Shown: positions 35,513 to 44,245 of the stretch, in pieces
Numbering within the stretch: the first letter of the stretch is position 1
Layout of the letters: each line of letters begins with the position of its first letter
Source of the DNA: Burkholderia sp. 8Y
Lineage (GTDB): Bacteria; Pseudomonadota; Gammaproteobacteria; Burkholderiales; Burkholderiaceae
DNA: 64,000 nt
Reading direction: 5' to 3'
Assembly (NCBI RefSeq): GCF_902506145.1
Contig: NZ_LR733520.1
Coordinates: 2,029,476 to 2,093,475, forward strand
Notes under the pieces: generated by a model
Seen by the model: the letters and a program-made list of their open reading frames with translations, nothing else
Databases searched by the model: none
Told to the model about the DNA's origin: nothing
Translations under genes and position numbers: made by a program

Positions 35513-37246
35513 TCACGCTTCCGGGTACGCGCCTGGGATACGCTGACCGCCGTCCGCGCGCTCGGCGCCGAACCACGTTTCGCAATGGCGCAGGAGCGCC
35601 TGAGTGTCGGCCGGCACGCGCCCGCGCGCCGCGATATAGCCGTCCGGCCGCACGAGATAGAACGCGGGGCGCGTAAGGCCGTAGTTGTCCGTGAGCGATT
35701 GCGCGTCGTCGCCGCTCGTATCGGTGATGCGCCAGATACGCACCGCGTCCGGCAGGATCGCTTCGATGGACTGCACGAGGCCGTCCAGATTGCTGTCGCG
35801 CATCGCGTGCGCGACGGTGAGGGTCGCCGGCGCGAGCGCGATGTCGTCCTCGCCGGTCGGATTGACGAGCAGGAACAGCGAGAAGCAGCCGGGATCGTGC
35901 AGGTCGTAGAGACAGCCGACGCCCGGCAAGCGCCCGAGCGGACCGTCGACCACATGCACGCGCGCATCGGGCGCGCGTTCGCCCGCACGCGGCCCGCCGT
36001 CGAGCGCCCGTTCGAGCGTGAGCGGGCTTTTGCGATAGTTGATCGACAGTTCGCTCACGGTGCGGCGCATCGCGTCGCGCAGCGGTCCGATGGCCGCGAG
36101 CGCCGGCATCACGTGTTCGCGCATCAGCTTCATCGGGCCGTGTCCGGCTTCGGCCATCTGCGTGAGCATGCTGGTTTGGCGCAGCACGTCGCGTTCGATC
36201 GGATGCCGCTCCGCGTGGTAAGTGTCCAGAAGACGCTCGGACGCGCCGCCCGCGAGCATTCGCGCGATCTTCCAGCCGAGATTGAACGCCTCCTGAATAC
36301 CCGTGTTCATGCCCTGCGCGCCGGCGGGGCTGTGCACGTGCGCGGCATCGCCCGCGAGGAAAATGCGCTGCACGCGCAGGCGCTCCGCCATGCGGCTATT
36401 CACGCGAAAATACGACGACCACGACAGATCCGACAGCTTCACGCGATGATGCACACGCCGCTCGACGAGCGCGCGGCATTCGTCGATGTCGGGCCCGGTC
36501 TTCTGCGCGCCGGGGTCGGGAGCCGGCTCGTGCATCGCGAGGTCGCCGATGAGACGGGCGCGGCCGCCGCCCATCGGGAAAAGCGCGGCGAGCCCTTCGT
36601 TCGACGCGAAGATGTGGAACTCGTCGTCGGGCCAGTCGCAATCCGCCTGAAGATCAGCGAGCAGGAACGTCTGATCGAAGCTCTTGCCTTCGAAGCCGAT
36701 ACCGAGCCTGTGCCGCACGATACTATGCGCGCCGTCCGCCGCGATCATGTACGACGGGCGCAGCGTTTCGTCGCGTCCGCCGGGATGCCGCAGCGTCGCC
36801 AGAATGCCCGCCGAGCCCTGCGCGAAATCGGTCAGCGCGACGCCGCGCTCGACCTTCACGCCCGATTCGGCGAGATGCCCGGCGAGCAGCCGCTCGGTGT
36901 CGGATTGCGGCAGAAAGAGCAGATACGGGTAGCGCGTCTGCAACGGGTCGAAGTCGAGCCGCGCAAGGCGCTGGCCGTTGGAATACAGATTCGCGACGCG
37001 CGAGCGGTGCCCCAGTTCGAGAAACGGCTCGACCGTGCGATGCTGCTCGAACAGTTCGAGCGTGCGGGCCTGAATGCCGATAGCGCGCGAATACGGCGAC
37101 GGCTGCGGCGCCTGTTCGATGAGGCGCACGGGTATGTGGGCGCGCGACAGGCTCATGGCGGCGGCGAGGCCGGTCGGGCCAGCGCCGACGATCAGCACCG
37201 GCGCAACATCGAGCGTGTCGTTCGGGGTCGGCTTGCGCGTGAACAT
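35513..37246 (-). CDS. FAD-dependent aromatic-ring-type monooxygenase (PheA/TfdB family)
   Basis: A 577-aa class A flavoprotein hydroxylase. It has an N-terminal FAD motif VLIVGAGPTGLAAAMSLS (about 18-35), the DG-type segment MIAADGAHSIVRHRLG, the second FAD motif FLAGDAAHVHSPAGAQGMNT, and a C-terminal thioredoxin-like domain ending LVRPDGYIAARGRVP. Family members hydroxylate phenols or other aromatics with NAD(P)H and O2. The substrate is unknown and there is no catabolic neighbour. It is convergent with the fds operon. Confidence 0.88.
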   Translation of the reverse strand: MFTRKPTPNDTLDVAPVLIVGAGPTGLAAAMSLSRAHIPVRLIEQAPQPSPYSRAIGIQARTLELFEQHRTVEPFLELGHRSRVANLYSNGQRLARLDFDPLQTRYPYLLFLPQSDTERLLAGHLAESGVKVERGVALTDFAQGSAGILATLRHPGGRDETLRPSYMIAADGAHSIVRHRLGIGFEGKSFDQTFLLADLQADCDWPDDEFHIFASNEGLAALFPMGGGRARLIGDLAMHEPAPDPGAQKTGPDIDECRALVERRVHHRVKLSDLSWSSYFRVNSRMAERLRVQRIFLAGDAAHVHSPAGAQGMNTGIQEAFNLGWKIARMLAGGASERLLDTYHAERHPIERDVLRQTSMLTQMAEAGHGPMKLMREHVMPALAAIGPLRDAMRRTVSELSINYRKSPLTLERALDGGPRAGERAPDARVHVVDGPLGRLPGVGCLYDLHDPGCFSLFLLVNPTGEDDIALAPATLTVAHAMRDSNLDGLVQSIEAILPDAVRIWRITDTSGDDAQSLTDNYGLTRPAFYLVRPDGYIAARGRVPADTQALLRHCETWFGAERADGGQRIPGAYPEA

Positions 37247-37331
37247 GCACGGAATCTCCGGCAGGTTTAGCGGGTCTTTGTCTTCGGCTAGTGTACGCCG
37301 GGTTGCCTGCGGCGGTCCGCGCGCCGACAGT

Positions 37332-38324
37332 TCAACGCTGCTGCAAGACGCACTCGCAAGCGCCGTCCGTGACGTCTACCTGCACGGTGGCGTGATGCAT
37401 CGCGTGGTCGCGCCGCAGCGTGGCCACGACGCCCTGCATGAAGGCATCGCCCGGATGGCCTTGCGGCATGACGAGGTGCACCGTCAGCGCGTTCTCGGTC
37501 GTCGAGAGCGCCCAGACGTGCAGATCGTGTACCCCGCGCACGCCCGGCAACCCGGACAGATAGCCCTGAATGCGCGACGTGTCGACGCCGGGCGGCACGG
37601 CGGCGAGCGCGAGACGCATCGCGTCGCGGCCGAGACCCCAGGTGCCGTAGAGAATGACCGCCACCACGATGATGCTCATCACCGGATCGAGCCAGTTCCA
37701 GCCCGTGTAGAGGATCGCGAGCCCGCTCACCGCGACGGCGGCGGAGATCGCGGCATCGGCGGCCATGTGTATGAACGCGCCGCGCACGTTCAGATCTTCC
37801 TTGCTGCCGCGCATGAAGATCCAGGCGGAAAAGCCGTTCACGACGAGGCCCACCATCGCGACGATGAACACGTCGAGCCCCGCCACGGGCGCCGGATTCA
37901 GCAGGCGCTGGATGGCTTCGAGGATGATGGCGCCGCACGCGAGCAGCAGCAGCGCGGCATTGGCGAGCGAAGCCAGAATCGACGAGCTGCCAAGCCCGAA
38001 GGTGTAGCGCGCGTTCGGCCGGCGCGTGCCGAGCCACACCGCGGCCCACGCGAGCAGGAGACCGAGCACGTCGGAGAGATTGTGGCCGGCGTCGGCGAGC
38101 AGCGCGGTCGAATGCGCGAGCAGCCCGTAGACCGCCTGCACGACCACGATTATCACGTTCAGCCCGACCGCGAGCGCAAACGTGCGCCCCTGCCCCGCCT
38201 GCGGCGCGTGGTGATGATGATGCCCGCCCGGCCCGTGGCTGTGGCCTTCGTGGGCGGCGTGATCGTGGTGGTCGTGATGATCGTGGTAGTCGTGTTCGGG
38301 GTGCGTGTGCGTGCTCATGCTCAT
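37332..38324 (-). CDS. Cation diffusion facilitator (DmeF/CzcD-type) metal efflux protein
   Basis: A 330-aa inner-membrane CDF transporter. A cytoplasmic N-terminus of about 44 residues is extremely His-rich (HDYHDHHDHHDH; GGHHHHH). It is followed by six hydrophobic segments with the metal-site motifs ADAGHNLSDV and HMAADAAISA, and a C-terminal ferredoxin-like domain (GVHDLHVWALSTTENALT). Likely substrates are Zn, Co or Cd exported against protons. It lies 24 bp after a metal-sensing arsR gene and is surely its target. Confidence 0.93.
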   Translation of the reverse strand: MSMSTHTHPEHDYHDHHDHHDHAAHEGHSHGPGGHHHHHAPQAGQGRTFALAVGLNVIIVVVQAVYGLLAHSTALLADAGHNLSDVLGLLLAWAAVWLGTRRPNARYTFGLGSSSILASLANAALLLLACGAIILEAIQRLLNPAPVAGLDVFIVAMVGLVVNGFSAWIFMRGSKEDLNVRGAFIHMAADAAISAAVAVSGLAILYTGWNWLDPVMSIIVVAVILYGTWGLGRDAMRLALAAVPPGVDTSRIQGYLSGLPGVRGVHDLHVWALSTTENALTVHLVMPQGHPGDAFMQGVVATLRRDHAMHHATVQVDVTDGACECVLQQR

Positions 38325-38348
38325 GGCTTGACCGTGGTGGAGTCGGTG

Positions 38349-38690
38349 TCAGTTGATGTCGGTCGCGTCGGCGTGCGGCTCGGCAACGTGCTCCAGCAGT
38401 TCCGCCAACATGCCGCTGATATGCCGGTCCGCGGCCACGTAGAACACCTGCTTGCCCTGCCGCTCGGCCCGCACGATCCGCGCCGCGCGCAACAGGCGCA
38501 AATGGTGGCTCACGAGCGATCCCGACAGCCCGAGCGACTCGGCAATGGAGCCGACCGCGCGCTTCTGCTCGACGCACGCCAGCACGATGCGCAGCCGCGT
38601 CGGATCGCCGAGCAGACGGAACAGGTCGGCAAGCGGCACCACGCGGTCATCGGATGTCGCGGCGCCGGAGGACGAAGGAGAGGAAGCCAC
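38349..38690 (-). CDS. ArsR/SmtB family metal-responsive repressor
   Basis: A 113-aa winged-helix repressor. The DNA-binding helix is SIAESLGLSGSLVSHHLRLL. Helix alpha-5 carries Asp88-x-His90-x10-His101-x2-Glu104, exactly the DXHX10HX2(E/H) site of zinc/cobalt sensors of the SmtB/CzrA/NmtR type. The alpha-3 CxC site of arsenic or cadmium sensors is missing. It is first in an operon with the CDF gene, with its operator directly upstream, so it should derepress efflux on metal binding. Confidence 0.93.
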   Translation of the reverse strand: MASSPSSSGAATSDDRVVPLADLFRLLGDPTRLRIVLACVEQKRAVGSIAESLGLSGSLVSHHLRLLRAARIVRAERQGKQVFYVAADRHISGMLAELLEHVAEPHADATDIN

Positions 38691-38701
38691 GGAGGTTCAT
38701 C

Positions 38702-38727
38702 AACATATGAATAGGTGTTCATATGTT
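38702..38727 (-). promoter_or_regulatory. ArsR/SmtB operator upstream of the metal efflux operon
   Basis: Perfect 10-bp inverted repeat AACATATGAA/TTCATATGTT separated by 6 bp, 12 bp upstream of the arsR start. The ATATGAA...TTCATAT core matches the known SmtB/CzrA-type operators. It probably overlaps the promoter, giving autorepression. Confidence 0.85.
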
Positions 38728-38816
38728 AGTTACCATCGTCGCAACATGTCAACAGAAGAATCGGGAGCGGCGCTTTGCAGTGTGGGAAAATGCGGGGTTT
38801 GCAAAAATTCTCCGTC

Positions 38817-40667
38817 ATGGACACCGTATTCGCCCGCGGTTTCGCGGCCCATCGTGACGGCCGCCTGACCGAAGCGGAGCGCGACTATCAAGCCGCGCTC
38901 GCCGCTGAACCCTCCCACGTCGAAGCGTTGCATTACCTCGGCGTGCTGCGCCATCAGCAGGGGCAGCACGAAGAAGCCGCGGCGCTCGTCGCTCGCGCCG
39001 TCGATCTGCGCCCGACGGACGCCGCCTTGCAATTGAACCTCGGCAACGCGCTGAAGGCGCTCGGGCGTCTGGACGACGCGATCGAACGCTTTCGCAACGC
39101 GCTCACGCTCGCGCCGGGTTTTCCGCTCGCGCAGTACAACCTCGGCAACGCGTATACGGCGATGGGCCGCCACGAAGACGCCGCCGATGCCTTCGAGAAG
39201 GCGCTGCGCCTTCAGCCGAACGACGCCGCCGCCTGGAACAACTTCGGCAACGCGCTGGCTTCGCTGTCGCGTCACGACGACGCCGCGCGCGCCTTTCGCC
39301 GCGCGCTTTCGCTGCGGCCCCGTCACGCGGGCGCGCACAACAATCTCGGCATGGCGCTGAACGCGCTCGGCGATCCGCTCGGCGCGATCGCGCATTTTCG
39401 GGCGGCCATCGACGCCGAGCCGGATTACGTCGCCGCGCATTTCAACCTCGGCAATCTGCTCGACGCGCGCGGGCGTCCGGAAGAAGCCCTGCCCGCGCTA
39501 CGGAAGACGGTGGATGTACAGCCGCGTTTCGCGCCGGGACATTTCGGGCTCGGACACGCGCTCGCCAAGCTGAACCGCCACGACGAGGCCGTGCAGTGCT
39601 ACGAACGCGCGGTCGGGCTCGATCCGAAATACGCGGTCGCGTGGCTGTGTCTCGGCAATTCGCATCTTGCGCTCGCCGCGCACGCCGCCGCCATCCGCGC
39701 GTTCGATCAGGCGTTGCGGCTCGATCCCGAGATGCCCGCTGCGCACTTGAACCGGGGTCTCGCGCTGCTCGCCACTGGCGACTACGAACGCGGTCTGCCG
39801 GAATACGAGTGGCGTCTGAAGACCCCCGGCAGCGAGAGCGCGCCGCCGCTGCCGCGCTGGACTGGCGAGCCGCTTTCCGGCCGCACGCTGCTCGTGCGCA
39901 CGGAGCAAGGTTTCGGCGACACGCTGCAGTTCGTGCGCTTCGCGGCGTTCGCGGCGAAGCGCGTCGGCAAGCTCGTACTCGAAGTGCAGCCGGCGCTCAC
40001 GCCGCTCCTGGCACCGGCCGCGCGTGCGGCGCGCATCGAACTGAGAAGCCGTGGCGACGAACCCGCGACCCACGCCGATGCCTTCTGCCCGCTGCTGAGC
40101 CTGCCGCTCGCGCTCGGCCTGACCTCGCTCGACGCCATTCCCGCGCGCACGCCTTATCTCGTCGTGCCGGCCGATTACCGCCGCAAATGGCGCGGCTCGC
40201 TCGGCGGTCAGGCGAAACGCAAGATCGGCATCGCGTGGTCCGGGCGGTTGCAGCCGGGCGAGACGCGCTCCGCGCCCGTCGAGGCGCTCGCGCCGCTCTT
40301 CGCGCTGGACGGCATCGACTGGATCGTGCTCCAGCCGTTTCTCACCGAGGACGAACGCGCGGTGCTTCTTGCGCATCCGCGAGCCCGGTCGATTCATCGC
40401 TTCGAGGGACGGCTCGACAACTTCGCGGATACCGGCGCGATCGTCGACCGGCTCGATGCAGTTGTCTCGGTCGATACTTCGGTCGCGCACCTCGCGGGTG
40501 CGCTCGGCAAGCCGGCGTGGGTGATGCTGCCGTTCGCCGCCGATTGGCGCTGGGGCGTCGATGAAAAGCGCAGCGCGTGGTATCCGAACGCGACTCTCGT
40601 GCGGCAGCGCGCGCCGGGCGACTGGGATGGCGTGGTCGCGGAAGTCGTTGGGGCGTTGGGCGGTTGA
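38817..40667 (+). CDS. TPR-repeat protein with C-terminal glycosyltransferase-like domain
   Basis: 616 aa. Residues about 1-320 are roughly nine tetratricopeptide repeats (pattern LNLGNALKALGRLDDAIERF and AWNNFGNALASLSRHDDAARAF). The C-terminal 280 residues form a GT9/GT41-like domain with LLVRTEQGFGDTLQFVRF and VDTSVAHLAGALGKPAWVMLPFAADWRW. The start is the ATG at 38817, because the frame upstream to 38775 adds only 14 unrelated residues. No signal peptide, so cytoplasmic. Such proteins are often annotated as flagellin- or protein-glycosylating enzymes, but the target is not evident. Confidence 0.85.
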   Translation: MDTVFARGFAAHRDGRLTEAERDYQAALAAEPSHVEALHYLGVLRHQQGQHEEAAALVARAVDLRPTDAALQLNLGNALKALGRLDDAIERFRNALTLAPGFPLAQYNLGNAYTAMGRHEDAADAFEKALRLQPNDAAAWNNFGNALASLSRHDDAARAFRRALSLRPRHAGAHNNLGMALNALGDPLGAIAHFRAAIDAEPDYVAAHFNLGNLLDARGRPEEALPALRKTVDVQPRFAPGHFGLGHALAKLNRHDEAVQCYERAVGLDPKYAVAWLCLGNSHLALAAHAAAIRAFDQALRLDPEMPAAHLNRGLALLATGDYERGLPEYEWRLKTPGSESAPPLPRWTGEPLSGRTLLVRTEQGFGDTLQFVRFAAFAAKRVGKLVLEVQPALTPLLAPAARAARIELRSRGDEPATHADAFCPLLSLPLALGLTSLDAIPARTPYLVVPADYRRKWRGSLGGQAKRKIGIAWSGRLQPGETRSAPVEALAPLFALDGIDWIVLQPFLTEDERAVLLAHPRARSIHRFEGRLDNFADTGAIVDRLDAVVSVDTSVAHLAGALGKPAWVMLPFAADWRWGVDEKRSAWYPNATLVRQRAPGDWDGVVAEVVGALGG

Positions 40668-40680
40668 GGTTGGGCGATTG

Positions 40681-40772
40681 ACGTTACGCGGCTGACGCTC
40701 CGACTGACGTTGCGCGGCTGGCGTACGCGTCCGACGTTACGCGGCTGGCATTGCTCGGCTAACGTCGCCCAG
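40681..40772. repeat. Short degenerate direct repeats after the TPR gene
   Basis: Three copies of GACGTTRCGCGGCTGRC within about 75 bp (starting near 40680, 40706 and 40733), plus a partial copy near 40755 (GCTCGGCTAACGT). The spacers are short and themselves similar (GCTCC, GCGTACGCGTCC). No gene here; the origin appears to be local slippage duplication. Confidence 0.6.
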
Positions 40773-40794
40773 TTGATTCCATCGCTGCAAAGAC

Positions 40795-40829
40795 AAACGC
40801 CTCGCGTTTAACTGACGCGAGGCGTTTCC
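40795..40829 (-). terminator. Bidirectional terminator between TPR and MFS genes
   Basis: Twelve-bp perfect stem AAACGCCTCGCG/CGCGAGGCGTTT (40795-40806 with 40816-40827), 9-nt loop, between convergent genes. The tail is more T-rich on the minus strand. Confidence 0.8.
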
Positions 40830-40860
40830 ACATCCGCTTTCGGTGCAGGCGGCGACCGAC

Positions 40861-42156
40861 TCAGGCCGTCTTGTACTGATTCCGCGCTTCCGACGAGCGA
40901 TACAGCACGAGCGTCGCGATCAGCCCGCACACGGCGGCGAGTCCCATCCACAGACCCGGCGCGGCCTTGTTGCCGGTCGCGTGAATCAGATACGTTGAGA
41001 TCGCGGGCGTGAAGCCGCCGATGGTCGTCGCGAGGCTGTAGGCCATCGAGAAGCCGGTGGTGCGCACATCGACCGGCATGACTTCGGTGAGCGCCACGAC
41101 CATCGCGCCGTTATAGCTGCCGTACAGGAACGAAAGCCACAGTTCGACCATCAAGAGGCGCGCGAACGACGGCTCCGCGACCAGCCACTGCACCGCCGGA
41201 TACGACGTCAGAATCGTCGCGATGGTGAAGAACAGCAACACCGGACGACGGCCGATACGGTCGGACAGCGCGCCCATCACCGGCAGCCACACGAGATTCG
41301 AGAGACCGACGCACACGGTGACGACTAGCGCATCGATGGAGGACAGCTTCAGCACTTCCTTGCCGAAGGTCGGCGTGTACGCGGTGATCATGTAGAACGA
41401 CACCGTCGTCATGATGACCATGCCCATGCCGGCGATGACCACCGGCCAGTTCTGCGCGATGGAGCGCGCGATCTGGCCCATGCCCGGACGATGCTTTCTC
41501 GCAAGAAATTCGTCCGTCTCGCGCAGCGAACGGCGGATGATCACGAGGAACGGCACGATCAGGCAGCCGATCAGGAACGGCACGCGCCAGCCCCACGCGC
41601 TCATCTGCTCGGGCGGCAGCGTGCGGTTCATGATCACGCCGATGAGCGCGGCGAACACGACCGCCACCTGCTGACTGCCCGACTGCCAGGAGCAATAGAA
41701 GCCTTTGTTGCCCTTGGTCGCGATCTCGGACAGATACACCGAGACGCCGCCCAGTTCGACGCCCGCCGAGAATCCTTGCAGCAGCCGCCCGCCGAGCACG
41801 ATGATCGGCGCGAGCGCACCGATGGTCGCGTAGCCCGGCACCAGCGCGACGCACGCGGTGCCGATCGCCATCAGCGTCAGCGTGAGAATGAGGCCCTTGC
41901 GCCGGCCATGATGGTCGATGTACGCGCCGAGCACGATCGCGCCGACCGGGCGCATCAGGAAGCCCGCACCGAAGACGGACAACGCGAGCATGAGCGAGGC
42001 GAAATCGCTGCCGCTCGGGAAGTACGTCTTGGCGATGGCCGAAGCGTAATAGCCATAAACCATGAAGTCGTACATTTCAAGGAAGTTTCCGCTGACGACG
42101 CGAAAGACCGTCTTGAACTTCGATTCATTGGCGGGTGCAACGTGGGTCGTGGACAT
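40861..42156 (-). CDS. MFS transporter, metabolite:H+ symporter (citrate/alpha-ketoglutarate type)
   Basis: A 431-aa twelve-helix major facilitator of the MHS family. It has the N-terminal SGNFLEMYDFMVYGYYASAI, the conserved loop 2-3 motif GAYIDHHGRRKGL, GRLLQGFSAGVELGG in helix 4-5, and the loop 8-9 repeat MGALSDRIGRRPVLL. Relatives carry citrate, tricarballylate, shikimate, proline or alpha-ketoglutarate, and sequence alone does not decide. The start at 42156 (MSTTHVAPANESK) is preferred over the longer frame to 42207. Monocistronic. Confidence 0.9.
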   Translation of the reverse strand: MSTTHVAPANESKFKTVFRVVSGNFLEMYDFMVYGYYASAIAKTYFPSGSDFASLMLALSVFGAGFLMRPVGAIVLGAYIDHHGRRKGLILTLTLMAIGTACVALVPGYATIGALAPIIVLGGRLLQGFSAGVELGGVSVYLSEIATKGNKGFYCSWQSGSQQVAVVFAALIGVIMNRTLPPEQMSAWGWRVPFLIGCLIVPFLVIIRRSLRETDEFLARKHRPGMGQIARSIAQNWPVVIAGMGMVIMTTVSFYMITAYTPTFGKEVLKLSSIDALVVTVCVGLSNLVWLPVMGALSDRIGRRPVLLFFTIATILTSYPAVQWLVAEPSFARLLMVELWLSFLYGSYNGAMVVALTEVMPVDVRTTGFSMAYSLATTIGGFTPAISTYLIHATGNKAAPGLWMGLAAVCGLIATLVLYRSSEARNQYKTA

Positions 42157-42344
42157 GGACTTTCTCGATTCTTGGCGAGAACCGCGACGTATCGCCGCGA
42201 ATCCCAATTTCTCAGGGTTGACCCCTTACCTATTTTGTCAAAGCGGGTCTAGCGGAATCTTAACGCCTGCCCGCGATTTGCTGCATGAACGCCGCGCAAT
42301 TTCCGCGAATTAACATTAACATCGCATTACTTCTATATGACGCT

Positions 42345-42863
42345 ATGCCTACAAATACGAAGCTGACGCTGCGCGAAGCCACCGCCCCCGACACCACGCT
42401 GATCGCGTCGATGCATGCCCGAAGCTGGGCGTCGGCGTATCGCGGCATGTTGCCCGACGCGTTTCTCGACCAGACGTTGCCCGGCGAGCGGGCGGCGCAC
42501 TGGGAGGCGCGCATGAAGGAGATCGTGGCTGGCGCGGGCTGCGTGTTCATCGCCGAGTCGGGCGGTGATCCTGTCGGCTTTGCGTGCGTGGCCGCGCCCG
42601 ACGAAACCGGCAGCGCGCTCATCGACAATCTTCATGCGTTGCCGGGTTTTCGTGGTTGCGGCGCAGGCAGCGCGATGCTCGATGCCGCCGCCGCGTGGGC
42701 GCAAGCGCGCGGCGCGCGTCAGTTGCATCTGTCCGTGCTCGAAGCGAACACGGCGGCGATCGGCTTCTATGAATCGCGCGGCTGGACGCTGTCGGGAAGC
42801 GAACCCGACCGGCTGGGCGGCGTCGATGTCGTCTGTCTCCGTTACGTTCGCTCACTTGCTTGA
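42345..42863 (+). CDS. GNAT family N-acetyltransferase
   Basis: A 172-aa single-domain GNAT. It has the N-terminal LREATAPDTTLIASMHARSW, motif A ALPGFRGCGAGSAMLDAAAAWA (the Q/RxxGxG/A acetyl-CoA loop, here RGCGAG), and motif B ANTAAIGFYESRGWTLSG. The frame opens at 42285, but MPTNTKLTLRE at 42345 fits the fold start; no clear ribosome site precedes either. The substrate is unknown. It is divergent from the MFS gene. Confidence 0.88.
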   Translation: MPTNTKLTLREATAPDTTLIASMHARSWASAYRGMLPDAFLDQTLPGERAAHWEARMKEIVAGAGCVFIAESGGDPVGFACVAAPDETGSALIDNLHALPGFRGCGAGSAMLDAAAAWAQARGARQLHLSVLEANTAAIGFYESRGWTLSGSEPDRLGGVDVVCLRYVRSLA

Positions 42864-43087
42864 CGGGTCGCAATCACAGCCGTCGTCATTCGTCAATCAG
42901 CGGTCCTATAAAAATTCGTCTTTCGGAGTAATCCTGTCGCACGGCGCGCGGGCGTTTCGTATGATCGCGGGTCAACTTCGGCTTTGCCGCAAAACGCGTC
43001 CGAAGCCCCGTCCATCGCCGGGCGCGACGCACTCCGGGTCTGAACGCGGCCCGGTCCCGCGTGCAGCCCCATGCATCTGGAATCTCC

Positions 43088-44197
43088 ATGACCGAACCTC
43101 TGATCGCCATCGAAGGCAAGCTGCGCCTGCCGCCGCTGCGCCCCCTCGCCGATCCGTCGCTGACGTTCGGTCGCGAGTGGTCGGCCGTAAGCACGCGCCC
43201 CGTTCGCTCGGACTCCGAAATGCCGATTAGCGCGGCACGTTTCGAAACCGCTTACGTCGAAGCAACGGGTCTGTCGGACGCCCGCTCGCCGTATCGCGCA
43301 GCCAGCTTGTGGGGCGTGTTCTCGGAGGATCAGATCCGCCGCAAGATGCTGCAATTGATGCAGTCGGCCGAATCGGCGGCGGCCCCGGCCAAAGACGCGC
43401 AAGGCGGCGCGGCTCCTATTTCGATCGCGGTCAGCGCGCCGGCGGTCGGGCAGGACGGTTCGGACCGCCCGGTCCGCGCGGGCGCTGGGCACAAGCCGCT
43501 TCGCACGGCCATCGCCCTCGCGTGCGCCGCGTTGATCGCGTGGCTGCTCTTCGGCTACCAACATCGTCCGGCAAGCGAGGAACCAGCGGCGGCGCTGCCT
43601 GCGGCGATGGCCGGGACGACGCCTATCGTCGCGCAAGGCGCGTCCGGCGTCGAAGCGAAGGTCGCGGCTGTGGGCGTTCAATCGGAGTCTGTAAGCAGCG
43701 AACAATCGGCATCGCTGGCGTCCGCGAAGGTTGCGCGGGATGCATCGCATGTCGGCCCGCAACAAGCCGCAAGCAGCGACCAACCGGCATCGCTGCCGTC
43801 GACGAAGGCCGCGCGGACTGCTTCGCGTGTCGATACCACCGCCACGACCGACCGCCTCGCCCCGCAGCCAACCGCGATTAGCCCGACGGTCCGCCATGCC
43901 CGCATGAAGCCGCGAAGCGAGACGAGCGTCGCGGAAACGGTCGCGCGGGCAAAAGCCAGTCGCGGACACGCGCATGCACGCGCTCTGGCGTCGGCTGCGC
44001 AAGGCAAGCGCGCATCGCACATGGCGGCGTCGCACGGCAGGCAGACGATCGCCCGATACGCCGAGCCGCGCGCCAACACTTCCGCCAGCGCGATGAACGT
44101 CGAGGCGCTCTATGCCGTGCTTCAGCACTCGCCGACGCTCGACAGCAACGCCGCGCCGCAACCGACCCACCGTCCGGCCGACGCTCCCTCGAACTAG
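43088..44197 (+). CDS. Hypothetical single-pass membrane protein with Ala/Ser-rich tail
   Basis: 369 aa; I do not recognise a family. The N-terminal roughly 100 residues look folded (PLIAIEGKLRLPPLRPLADP; YRAASLWGVFSEDQIRRKML). One transmembrane segment lies at about 140-158 (TAIALACAALIAWLLFGY), followed by a low-complexity Ala/Ser/Arg-rich region to the end. That tail contains two tandem 26-residue units (SSEQSASLASAKVARDASHV and SSDQPASLPSTKAARTASRV). It is probably an inner-membrane protein with a disordered periplasmic tail. The next gene is 48 bp downstream, so a two-gene operon is likely. Confidence 0.72.
   Translation: MTEPLIAIEGKLRLPPLRPLADPSLTFGREWSAVSTRPVRSDSEMPISAARFETAYVEATGLSDARSPYRAASLWGVFSEDQIRRKMLQLMQSAESAAAPAKDAQGGAAPISIAVSAPAVGQDGSDRPVRAGAGHKPLRTAIALACAALIAWLLFGYQHRPASEEPAAALPAAMAGTTPIVAQGASGVEAKVAAVGVQSESVSSEQSASLASAKVARDASHVGPQQAASSDQPASLPSTKAARTASRVDTTATTDRLAPQPTAISPTVRHARMKPRSETSVAETVARAKASRGHAHARALASAAQGKRASHMAASHGRQTIARYAEPRANTSASAMNVEALYAVLQHSPTLDSNAAPQPTHRPADAPSN
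43694..43849 (+). repeat. Two tandem 78-bp in-frame repeats
   Basis: The segment starting AGCAGCGAACAATCGGCATC (43694) recurs at 43772 as AGCAGCGACCAACCGGCATC. The period is 78 bp (26 codons) and is most similar over the first ~63 bp. It keeps the reading frame of the hypothetical membrane protein. Confidence 0.75.
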
Positions 44198-44245
44198 ATC
44201 ACGACGGCCCGCGCCGCCCGCTAACCTTATCGGCATCACGGCAAC

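Noticed and set aside
40681..40772. CRISPR-like array
   Set aside because: Units are 17 bp, only three to four, with very short similar spacers, and no cas gene is nearby.
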